NCBI GenBank assembly: GCA_905202115.1
Contig: CAJKQZ010000168.1
Location: 1 to 5,369 of the forward strand
Source of the DNA: an uncultured Prevotellaceae bacterium
GTDB taxonomy: Bacteria > Bacteroidota > Bacteroidia > Bacteroidales > Bacteroidaceae
DNA length: 5,369 nt
Reading direction: 5' to 3'
This document shows, piece by piece, positions 1 to 5,369 of the stretch (positions are counted from its first letter, which is position 1; each line of letters starts with the position of its first letter). A program made the position numbers and the translations under genes. The notes below the pieces were generated by a model that did not search any database, had not been told where the DNA came from, and saw nothing but the letters and a program-made list of their open reading frames with translations.

Positions 1-335
1 AGCGCCGCATAATTCTCCACACTGTTTATGTAATTGGTGGCACTACTGCCGTCCGGCCACCAACGTATCGAATTAAATCCTAACGAAGCAGCTTTTGCAA
101 TGGCTTCCTCATCACTTACCGCAGGGCAAGGAGGTAAGGGACAATTCACTCCGATTATCGGCCCGTATTTAGCAGCCCAGGCATCTCCTTGCTCCTTTGT
201 CCATTGCCCGCGCTCGTAGGGATAATCGGCGTTTGTAAGCGCTGCGAAAATACGCGGCTCGGTTTCCTGGGCAAAGCCGCCCGACGTTACGGTAAGGACC
301 GTTGCCATGAGCACTAATAATTTTCTTGCTTTCAT
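1..335 (-). CDS. Secreted protein, probable TIM-barrel glycoside hydrolase (N-terminal part, runs off window)
   Basis: Partial gene: start codon at 335-333, 111 full codons, then the left edge cuts it. I translated it directly because it has no stop inside the window. Residues 1-22 form a classic signal peptide: basic MKARK, a hydrophobic core LLVLMATVLTV, and a likely cut after GFA before QE. No lipobox Cys is present at the cut, so it should be periplasmic or exported rather than a lipoprotein. The mature part starts with an ERGQWTKEQGDAWAAKYG stretch (41-58), then IIGVNC (60-65) and SLGFNSIRWWPDG (84-96). A Trp/Lys-rich lead-in, a 'GVN' strand and a helix ending in 'GFNxIR' are typical of the first beta-alpha unit of Bacteroidota TIM-barrel glycosidases (GH5/cellulase-like proteins); this is family resemblance from memory, and the catalytic acids lie outside the window. 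Met10 is a possible later start, but it would remove the basic n-region. The gene follows the large modular gene on the same strand after 121 bp, with a hairpin between them. Confidence 0.8.
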   Translation of the reverse strand, partial: MKARKLLVLMATVLTVTSGGFAQETEPRIFAALTNADYPYERGQWTKEQGDAWAAKYGPIIGVNCPLPPCPAVSDEEAIAKAASLGFNSIRWWPDGSSATNYINSVENYAA

Positions 336-367
336 AAGTATTCTTATTTATAAAAGGGAAAATCCAA

Positions 368-409
368 TCACCCCTCCGGCAACTCTATAAAGAGCCGCAA
401 GAGGGGTGA
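368..409 (-). terminator. Intergenic hairpin, probable terminator or attenuator between the two genes
   Basis: TCACCCCTC (368-376) pairs perfectly with GAGGGGTGA (401-409), nine pairs. Inside it, CGGC (377-380) pairs with GCCG (394-397), and TCT (384-386) with AGA (391-393). On the minus strand the stem is followed by a T-rich but interrupted stretch, TTGGATTTTCCCTTTT. It begins 47 nt after the stop codon of the large gene and ends 32 nt before the start codon of the next one. It fits an intrinsic terminator of the large gene. Because no separate promoter is visible below it, it could instead be a leaky attenuator or a 3'-end stabilising element in a shared transcript. Confidence 0.6.
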
Positions 410-456
410 CAGAATAATCCTTAATACATTATTATTTCATTCAAAACATATCTTTT

Positions 457-3400
457 TTACTTAACTAAGATCTTGTCTTTTCCTACTATGTAGATTCCTG
501 ACTTCAGACCGTCGGTTGCATTCTTGCGGGCAACGTTACGCTTAACGAGAACTCCGTCGACAGTATAGACGTTTACTTTCTCGCCGGCCTTGTTCACAAC
601 TACATTCTTGACGCCGTTAAGGAGACCTTCCTTTATAGTTATCGTAAGGTCGGCTTCACCCTCTCCATTGACAATAAGACCTGTGTTTATATATCCGCTG
701 TGACCGTTTATACCGGTATCGGCGGCCGTAGACTCAATCACGGAATTTACGAAGATTCCATAACCGGCTCTTCCGGGAACAGTGTAGTCCATTGTAGCGA
801 TAAGGCCGTTTGCTGTCTTACCCTCAAAACTGAACTCATCGACGAGAGGCATTACGAATGGAACCATTTCGTCCGATCCGGCGTCGAAGCTTTCGTAATC
901 GTTGGCAACGACGATGAACGGCTCGCCGGCTTCGAACGTACTGCGGCTCTTAAGATACAGTTCCGTACCGTCGGCAGAAATTCCGTTTATTGCGTATGTG
1001 GAAACTCCGTAGCTTGTATTCTCTTCAGAAGATTTTTCATCGAGAGCGAACGGCAGAGACATAATCTGAATGCTATTGTCCTTTATCTTTGTGTAAAGGA
1101 ATTCTATATCTTCAGGAACAGATTCCAAATTCCAGGAAGAAGGACTGCTTACACCGCCTTCCCATAGGCATATGTAACCGTCACCGCTTGCATGGAGAGG
1201 AAGTTTTTCCCAGTTCTCCTCAACCTGGCATGTAATCTGATACTGTCCGGAAGCAAGAAGCTTGATTGCATAAGGAGCAGGCTCGGCGCTGAGTCCTATA
1301 CGCTGCGAACGGGATGTCGTAGCCTCCAGGTAAAGTCCGGTTGCCCTGTTCTGCAAAGCGTAAACCTTGTCATCCGCGCTTACACCGTCTTCGGAAATGT
1401 CGACCAGGCGCCACATAGTATAAGGATCGAAGAAAGAATCTTCGTCGCGCTCGCCAGTCGCGTGATTATAGTATCCCCACGGGCAAGCACTATTCTGATC
1501 ATCCCAAAATGCCGCTCTCGTACTATTAGACTTAGGAGCGATTATTACATTTCCGTAAACGAATGTATCCCATATGCTGCCAGTACCTCCTTCTGAAGTA
1601 TTACCTCCACGGCTGTCGTCTGTATTTGAAATATAATACCATTCACCGGGAACAAACTGCTTCTGGCGGCTCTTGTAAAGGGCGAATGCTTCTTCAAGCG
1701 CAGCCTTGCGGGTGTCGAGGTCGGAACGAAGAGGACGTTCGTGGTCATATTCCTCTGCTGTTGCGATAGCGTCTTCTATCTCATTGTATTCTTCCGGAGT
1801 AACGTCGCCCCATTGATCGTTTGTATCGAATTTTGCCACATAATCTTTGGCGGAATTGATAAGGCTTTCGAGAGGATCGGTGTCGGGAGTCATATCGAGC
1901 ACCGTCTGCATAGCATTTCTGAGGTTCTCGGTATCTTCTTTCGTAACAGTATTCGCAGCAATTTTCTCGTAAGCCCCGTCTATGAGAGCTTTAAGATTGT
2001 CTGCGGCTTCTTTCATGCCGGGAACATAATTATAAGGAGAATTTTCCTCGTCGAGCTCAACCTTATAAACCTGGAATTCGCCTATCGTGTACATCATATT
2101 CGCCTGAGGCTCGTATGTACTGTTCACAAGGAAGCGGAGATAACGATATTCCTGGTCCATGTCGGTAATACGATAATAGAAGCCACGGTTGCTGCCTGCA
2201 TACTCGAAATCTGTGGGGAAATCCGTATAGCGTCCTACGAAAGTCCACTTGGATTCGTCGACGGTGCTTTCGGCTGCGGTTTCGGGGTCGTTGGTTGCAT
2301 AGAGACTTACGTCTGTCCACATTTCCTTCATGCCCCAGTCTCCGTCGCGCAGGCCGAAGTAGAATTCGAAGTCCTTAACCGGTTCGTTGCGCAAGTCCAC
2401 CTGCAAGGGCTGCGGAGGAGTTGCCACGCCTGCGTCCCAAGTAGACTGGAAACAAGTGCTGTGTTCTCCGTCGATGAGGTTTGCATATTTGGAATAGCCG
2501 TCGTTTACTGCGCCGGGCTCCTGTGATCCCCAAATCTGTCCTTCGTGCGGATTAGTCTCGTTTACCTCTCTAAGGAGTCCGTCTCCGTGGTCTACGGTAT
2601 ATTTGAATGTGTTTTTGTATGCGGGCTCTGCCTTTACGAGTACGTTCTTCAGTTCCTGGGTGATTCCGGCCTGTGCTCCGGCGTTTATAATGCTGTCGAT
2701 AAGCTGCTGGTCGGTCACTTTGCGCAGATACCACGAAGCATAAGTGTTCAGGCCGCCGTTCCACAGACGTATAGAGCCGCCGGTATCATGTCCGTAGGTC
2801 TGGAGATTATAGGAGGTATTGTCGGAAACGTTAGAAACGTTCCATTGTTCTCTTCCGAGGTAGGAGAAAGTCTGGGCAACCTCCGGCTCGGCAGTCATGA
2901 GCACCGTAAGATCGTTATACGAGTATTTGCCTACATAGTTAAGGTATTTAATGTTTTGCAGCGTAAAGGTTCCGTTGCCGTTGTCGGTAGCTTTGAAAAG
3001 GAATTCGGGTGCTTTTTCTTCAAACACCGCCCATTTCAGCTGGCTGTTTGTCGTGGTGTACATCGCCGTTTCGCTATTTTGATGAGTATAGCCGGCCGAA
3101 ACGATGTAATAGTAACCGTCGGTCACCTGGTTCATCGAATGATCCTGCTCCGCGAACTTGTCGGAAGCCTGCTTGAGAGTTTCGATCATCTCGTCTATTT
3201 CGGCGTCCGAGGCAATGCCTTCGTTATACATTTCGCGCGCGTTCTTTATTGCGGCCTCAAGCTCTGCAGGGTCTCCCGCGTTCTGTCCGGGGTTCGGGCC
3301 CACGTTCGCGTCGGCCAGCACGCCTGCGGCATCGGTTATGGCTTCGCTCAGACGGATGAGAAGGCTTATATCCTCGTCGGCCACTTTTTCTATATACCAG

Positions 3401-5013
3401 AAAGCCGACACATAATAATCCTTGTTGTTGGTAATGAGATTTGAGTTTCCTGCATTATAAGGATAAAGGTTGTCGCTGCCGAAAATCTGGTACATGTTTC
3501 CGCTCACCTGCTTGAACGACTGGGTGGTCTGGCTCGTACCTGTCATCTTCAGGTGGCTCCAGTTGTCGCCCTCGGTAACAGTGCGTATGTAAGTGCATTC
3601 CTGAGGACCGCTGTTTTTCATTACGCGTCTGCCCTCGCCGTCGGTGTAAACCTTCCAGTAGCTTACGGGGTCTATCTCGTCAACTATGCCGTGGCCGAAC
3701 CACCAGCATGTTTCTCCGTCGGCCGAAACATATCTCGGAATAAGATAATCATTTTCTCCGTAGTTCACGAAACGGTAGTATCCGTCGGAAAGGGGTACTT
3801 TCTGCGCCTCTATTTTCTCGACAGCCGCATTTATTTTTTCTGCAGCAGCTGCAAGGTCGGTGCCTCCTGAGGCCGAAACTTCGGCTATCACGTTTTCGAA
3901 TTCATCGAGCGCTGCCTGGGGAACCATGCCCGGATTGCTGCCGGCTACGTAGTTTCCTCCTTTGGCGTCGGTTATTATTTCTCTAAGTTTCAATTCAGAA
4001 GTTATATGTGTTTCCGCTACAGGAATGAATCTCCAGGTAGATGCCGCATTTTGCAGCGTACTTGTCTCTACCATTCCGGTGTTAGTAACCAGATGATAGC
4101 CGAACTCCTGCCCTGCGGTATATATATAATTATTGCCTGTGCTGAGGAATTCTATCTTGTGTTCGAGTTCCTTGTTTCCCGACATGAATATCACGGGTGT
4201 GGTATTGTTGCCGTAAACATAAGGTTCGATATAGGTGTTGTTCTGCGAGCCGCAGTTTTTAATGCGGTAGTTACCGTTGCCGAGCTTCGTTACATGGAAG
4301 ATGAAAGCGTCGTCGTAGACATCGCCGTCTATCATGTATCCTTGCAGACGGTAGTTCATGTTTTCGTCGGGAGCGGCGCACATATATACATTACCCTCGT
4401 CGTAGTTGGGAAGATTAATAAGATAATATCCGTCGGCCAGGGAACCTTCAACAACTTCGGGTTCCTCCATGTTTTCCACCAGGTCGTCGTCTACCTTTAT
4501 CAAATCCCACACGCGGTTCATGTCGGTACCGCCGTTGGCCACGTAGCTTGCATAACCGTCTCCCCACGACATTATCCAATACAGGTTGCTTTCGTCCTGA
4601 TCCTGCATGGTATAGCCGAGCTGGTTCTGATCGTAGGTAAGCTGATAGCGATGGGCGTCGTCAACAAGCCCCAGACCTTCGCCATATCCTTCCGACGAAT
4701 CGCGTCCTATCCATTTTTTGTTCTCCATGTTCTGGATTTTGAACGTGCCGTCGCTTTGTTTTACGAACTTGAAGATGTAGGGAAGATCTGCATTCGTAGG
4801 CACGGAATTAGCCTCGTATGCCGACTCTTTCATTCTCCAGTTAAGGCCGTCGTTCTCGCCGGGGTACGACAGAAACAGCCCGTTGCTGTTGGTACGGCTG
4901 ATGTAATAGTAGCCGCTCTCCAACTCCTGGGCGACCACATTGCCCGTACCGGCCAGAACGAGCAACAGAGCAAAGGCAGAAAGCCTTGCCAACCATAGTG
5001 AAACTTTTTTCAT
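457..5013 (-). CDS. Large modular secreted protein: five DGYYYI beta modules, discoidin-like domain, T9SS-type C-terminal tail
   Basis: Complete gene of 1518 codons, ATG at 5013-5011 and TAA at 459-457. The start is fixed by the signal peptide (residues 1-28, KK at the N-terminus, leucine-rich core, cut near VVA|QE; no lipobox). Order: beta modules at about 31-174, 191-332, 407-544 and 629-766; helical FIVAR-like spacers at about 338-404 and 546-622; a discoidin/CBM32-like domain at about 835-986; a longer helical region 995-1118; a fifth, enlarged beta module 1119-1299; a beta-rich domain 1303-1462; a sorting tail 1471-1518. I see no catalytic domain. Modules of this kind and discoidin domains often bind glycans, so I infer a multivalent glycan-binding or adhesive protein shown on the cell surface. 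The exact ligand is unknown. The same-strand gene downstream looks like a secreted glycosidase, which supports a glycan-related role. The frame is intact, with no frameshift or internal stop. Confidence 0.95.
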   Translation of the reverse strand: MKKVSLWLARLSAFALLLVLAGTGNVVAQELESGYYYISRTNSNGLFLSYPGENDGLNWRMKESAYEANSVPTNADLPYIFKFVKQSDGTFKIQNMENKKWIGRDSSEGYGEGLGLVDDAHRYQLTYDQNQLGYTMQDQDESNLYWIMSWGDGYASYVANGGTDMNRVWDLIKVDDDLVENMEEPEVVEGSLADGYYLINLPNYDEGNVYMCAAPDENMNYRLQGYMIDGDVYDDAFIFHVTKLGNGNYRIKNCGSQNNTYIEPYVYGNNTTPVIFMSGNKELEHKIEFLSTGNNYIYTAGQEFGYHLVTNTGMVETSTLQNAASTWRFIPVAETHITSELKLREIITDAKGGNYVAGSNPGMVPQAALDEFENVIAEVSASGGTDLAAAAEKINAAVEKIEAQKVPLSDGYYRFVNYGENDYLIPRYVSADGETCWWFGHGIVDEIDPVSYWKVYTDGEGRRVMKNSGPQECTYIRTVTEGDNWSHLKMTGTSQTTQSFKQVSGNMYQIFGSDNLYPYNAGNSNLITNNKDYYVSAFWYIEKVADEDISLLIRLSEAITDAAGVLADANVGPNPGQNAGDPAELEAAIKNAREMYNEGIASDAEIDEMIETLKQASDKFAEQDHSMNQVTDGYYYIVSAGYTHQNSETAMYTTTNSQLKWAVFEEKAPEFLFKATDNGNGTFTLQNIKYLNYVGKYSYNDLTVLMTAEPEVAQTFSYLGREQWNVSNVSDNTSYNLQTYGHDTGGSIRLWNGGLNTYASWYLRKVTDQQLIDSIINAGAQAGITQELKNVLVKAEPAYKNTFKYTVDHGDGLLREVNETNPHEGQIWGSQEPGAVNDGYSKYANLIDGEHSTCFQSTWDAGVATPPQPLQVDLRNEPVKDFEFYFGLRDGDWGMKEMWTDVSLYATNDPETAAESTVDESKWTFVGRYTDFPTDFEYAGSNRGFYYRITDMDQEYRYLRFLVNSTYEPQANMMYTIGEFQVYKVELDEENSPYNYVPGMKEAADNLKALIDGAYEKIAANTVTKEDTENLRNAMQTVLDMTPDTDPLESLINSAKDYVAKFDTNDQWGDVTPEEYNEIEDAIATAEEYDHERPLRSDLDTRKAALEEAFALYKSRQKQFVPGEWYYISNTDDSRGGNTSEGGTGSIWDTFVYGNVIIAPKSNSTRAAFWDDQNSACPWGYYNHATGERDEDSFFDPYTMWRLVDISEDGVSADDKVYALQNRATGLYLEATTSRSQRIGLSAEPAPYAIKLLASGQYQITCQVEENWEKLPLHASGDGYICLWEGGVSSPSSWNLESVPEDIEFLYTKIKDNSIQIMSLPFALDEKSSEENTSYGVSTYAINGISADGTELYLKSRSTFEAGEPFIVVANDYESFDAGSDEMVPFVMPLVDEFSFEGKTANGLIATMDYTVPGRAGYGIFVNSVIESTAADTGINGHSGYINTGLIVNGEGEADLTITIKEGLLNGVKNVVVNKAGEKVNVYTVDGVLVKRNVARKNATDGLKSGIYIVGKDKILVK
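460..603 (-). other. C-terminal T9SS type A-like sorting tail of the large protein
   Basis: Residues 1471-1518. The pattern is a short strand VNVYTVDGVLVK, a linker with RNVARKNATDGL, then KSGIYIVGKDKILVK to the end. The V-x-V-Y-x-x-x-G-x-x-V-x-x ... L-x-x-G-I-Y-I-V-x-x-x-K-x-x-V-K form is that of the Por (type IX) secretion C-terminal sorting domain of Bacteroidota. It suggests outer-membrane passage and surface attachment. Some gut Bacteroidales carry such tails without a complete, proven T9SS, so true surface display is inferred. Confidence 0.75.
1660..2031 (-). other. Long helical region between the discoidin domain and module 5
   Basis: Residues about 995-1118. It looks like two helical units: MKEAADNLKALIDGAYEKI through LRNAMQTVLD (1000-1040), and LESLINSAKDYVAKF through LDTRKAALEEAFALYKSRQ (1048-1117). 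The phrases TKEDTENLRNAM and TPEEYNEIEDAIATAEEY are typical of FIVAR-like helical bundles. It is probably a rigid stalk that separates the discoidin domain from the last beta module. Confidence 0.6.
2056..2511 (-). other. Discoidin (F5/8 type C, CBM32-like) domain of the large protein
   Basis: Residues about 835-986, possibly starting near 797. The opening YSKYANLIDGEHSTCFQSTW matches the usual discoidin start (N-x-IDG-x-x-x-T-x-[WF]-x-S-x-W). It is followed by PLQVDL, FEFYFGLRD, DVSLYATND, WTFVGRY, the paired strand YRYLRFLV, and a closing TIGEFQVYKV. This order (ligand-loop start, L-x-V-D-L strand, Y-x-S/T strand, R-Y-L-R-F strand, E-F-x-V-Y end) is characteristic of the fold. Such domains commonly bind galactose-type or other sugars at the loop end; specificity cannot be read here. 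Confidence 0.8.
3148..3378 (-). other. Helical spacer 2 (FIVAR-like) of the large protein
   Basis: Residues 546-622, between modules 3 and 4. It contains LSEAITDAAGVLADANVG, then PNPGQNAGDPAELEAAIKNA and a final helix EIDEMIETLKQASDKFAEQ. The layout helix, Gly/Pro/Asn turn, helix, helix matches spacer 1, so the two are probably duplicated along with their neighbouring beta modules. Confidence 0.6.
3802..4002 (-). other. Helical spacer 1 (FIVAR-like) of the large protein
   Basis: Residues 338-404, between modules 2 and 3. Ala/Glu/Lys-rich and predicted helical, opening LREIITDAKGGNYVAGSNPG and closing AAAAEKINAAVEKIEAQ. It shares the ITDA...G...NPG signature with spacer 2. FIVAR-like three-helix segments often act as stalks or spacers in surface proteins; the assignment rests on pattern only. 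Confidence 0.6.
4930..5013 (-). other. Signal peptide of the large modular protein
   Basis: Residues 1-28: MKK n-region, hydrophobic stretch from Leu6 through Leu20 broken by Arg10, then AGTGNVVA and Gln29-Glu30. The V-V-A end fits signal peptidase I (small residue at -1). No cysteine occurs near the cut, so it is not a lipoprotein. Confidence 0.9.
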
Positions 5014-5091
5014 ACAAATATCTTTTAATTAATAAATTGGATTTCCGAATCTACCGCCGAACGACATGCGCCGACCGGCACACTGCACCAA

Positions 5092-5122
5092 GCGAAAAAA
5101 CGATAATTCATATCTTTTTCGC
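5092..5122 (-). promoter_or_regulatory. Inverted repeat at the predicted transcription start of the large gene
   Basis: GCGAAAAA (5092-5099) is a perfect inverted match of TTTTTCGC (5115-5122). Inside it GATA (5102-5105) pairs with TATC (5111-5114), leaving a five-base loop and a two-base bulge. It touches the -7 box and would lie at the very 5' end of the mRNA. It may be an operator, or a 5' stem-loop that protects the mRNA. Confidence 0.45.
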
Positions 5123-5129
5123 AAATATA
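5122..5129 (-). promoter_or_regulatory. Candidate Bacteroidota -7 promoter box (TATATTTG)
   Basis: Read on the minus strand, 5129-5122 is TATATTTG, an exact match to the Bacteroidota primary sigma factor consensus TAnnTTTG. Transcription would start near 5115, giving a leader of about 100 nt. No TTTG or TTG lies at the usual 19-21 bp upstream; the nearest TTG (5164-5162) is 32 bp away, beyond the nine-G run on this strand. The promoter is therefore weak, activator-dependent, or misplaced by me. Confidence 0.45.
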
Positions 5130-5330
5130 AACATATATAATCATACTTCCACCCCCCCCCGCAAGTTAAATTACGTTAAATATGGCATATTCTTATAGAA
5201 TTTTATCATCGCCTGATATTAATAAAGGTTTGTTGTTCCATACAAAAATCCGCCATGCCCTTCCGGAGAAATTTGCAGACAAAAACGGTCACCTGCCAAG
5301 TAATTGAAAATCAGCGCGTGTATATGTAGC

Positions 5331-5369
5331 AAAAAATATGTCTGAGATATTTTGAATTATCTCAGACAT
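5331..5369 (-). terminator. Rho-independent terminator of an upstream gene outside the window
   Basis: ATGTCTGAGATA (5338-5349) and TATCTCAGACAT (5358-5369) form a perfect 12-bp stem with an eight-base loop. On the minus strand the stem is followed at once by ATTTTTT (5337-5331), the expected T run. The + strand lacks such a run inside the window, so the terminator most likely ends a minus-strand gene beyond the right edge. It separates that gene from the large modular gene, which must then have its own promoter. The stem may be longer than the window shows. Confidence 0.8.

Larger units (their letters stand above)
1117..4923 (-). repeat. Five diverged DGYYYI beta modules within the large protein
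   Basis: The modules are at nt 4492-4923 (residues 31-174), 4018-4443 (191-332), 3382-3795 (407-544), 2716-3129 (629-766) and 1117-1659 (1119-1299). Each opens with a version of DGYYYI: ESGYYYI, ADGYYLI, SDGYYRF, TDGYYYI, PGEWYYI. Each has a middle strand such as GTFKIQN, GNYRIKN, RRVMKN, GTFTLQN or VYALQN, and closes on a Trp strand: VWDLIKV, TWRFIPV, FWYIEKV, SWYLRKV, SWNLESV. The fourth ends in IRLWNGGLNTYASWYL and the fifth in ICLWEGGVSSPSSWNL, a pattern I know from Bacteroidales secreted proteins with beta-trefoil (ricin-like) modules. The trefoil fold is inferred; the repeat itself is visible. Identity between copies is low, so this is old duplication, not a DNA-level tandem repeat. Confidence 0.8.
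5014..5330. other. Gene-free upstream control region of the large gene
   Basis: No coding region is supported here on either strand. Starting from the gene it holds an AT-rich ribosome-binding area without a clear Shine-Dalgarno (5014-5040), a GC-rich leader part with a nine-base direct repeat (5055-5077), a hairpin (5092-5122), a -7 box (5122-5129), a nine-C tract (5152-5160), seven-base direct repeats (5165-5181) and a small dyad (5179-5191). I see nothing definite in 5192-5330. Confidence 0.7.

Noticed and set aside
34..219. + strand 61-aa open frame at the left end
   Set aside because: It is antisense to the partial hydrolase gene, whose signal peptide and barrel-like motifs are much better supported.
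443..450. Near-match to the -7 box on the minus strand (TATGTTTT) just after the large gene's stop
   Set aside because: The final G of TAnnTTTG is missing and no -33 element is seen at the right distance, so I do not call a promoter for the hydrolase gene.
1741..3444. Two long + strand open frames (1741-2526, 261 aa; 2545-3444, 299 aa) antisense to the large gene
   Set aside because: They lie fully opposite a well-supported gene, have no recognisable domains or signal, and their Val/Ile/Cys/Arg-rich make-up is what the reverse strand of this coding sequence would give.
4006..4998. + strand open frame of 330 aa antisense to modules 1 and 2 and the signal peptide
   Set aside because: Shadow of the large gene; hydrophobic valine-rich stretches mirror Tyr/Asn/Asp codons on the other strand. 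No promoter or ribosome-binding site is seen.
4986..5198. + strand 70-aa open frame in the upstream region
   Set aside because: It covers the leader, hairpin, promoter box and C tract, has low-complexity content, and starts inside the large gene. No coding evidence.
5338..5369. Perfect 12-bp inverted repeat considered as a transposon end or an invertible-promoter repeat
   Set aside because: The short loop and the T run right after the stem on the minus strand fit an intrinsic terminator better, and no matching repeat is seen elsewhere in the window.
1..5369. CRISPR arrays, tRNA or rRNA genes, insertion sequences
   Set aside because: No regularly spaced repeats, cloverleaf-type sequence, transposase frame or target-site duplication was seen on either strand.

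Overview
The window looks like chromosomal DNA of a Bacteroidota organism, most likely a Bacteroidales (Bacteroides, Prevotella or Muribaculaceae-like) glycan degrader. The reasons are a very large signal-peptide protein built from DGYYYI-type modules, a discoidin-like domain and helical spacers, a C-terminal tail of the type IX secretion (T9SS) type, AT-rich leaders without a strong Shine-Dalgarno, and one good match to the Bacteroidota -7 promoter box. Genus cannot be fixed from the sequence alone.

Layout: everything supported lies on the minus strand, so transcription runs from high to low coordinates. At 5331-5369 a perfect 12-bp stem followed by a T run is the terminator of a gene outside the window. 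Positions 5014-5330 hold no gene; they contain a candidate control region with direct repeats, a small dyad, a nine-C tract, a -7 box and a hairpin-forming leader. A single intact gene (457-5013, 1518 aa) then fills 85% of the window. After a 121-bp gap with a strong hairpin (368-409), the first 111 codons of a second secreted protein (335 down to 1) run off the left edge; its N-terminus looks like the start of a TIM-barrel glycoside hydrolase.

How they may work together: the large protein has no visible catalytic domain. It has five related beta-rich modules, three helical spacer regions, one discoidin/CBM32-like domain, a beta-rich domain and a surface-sorting tail. I infer a multivalent glycan-binding or adhesive surface protein. 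The adjacent same-strand gene probably encodes a secreted glycosidase acting on the same or a related substrate. No SusC/SusD pair is visible, so membership of a polysaccharide utilisation locus cannot be judged here. All other long open frames are shadows of these two genes.
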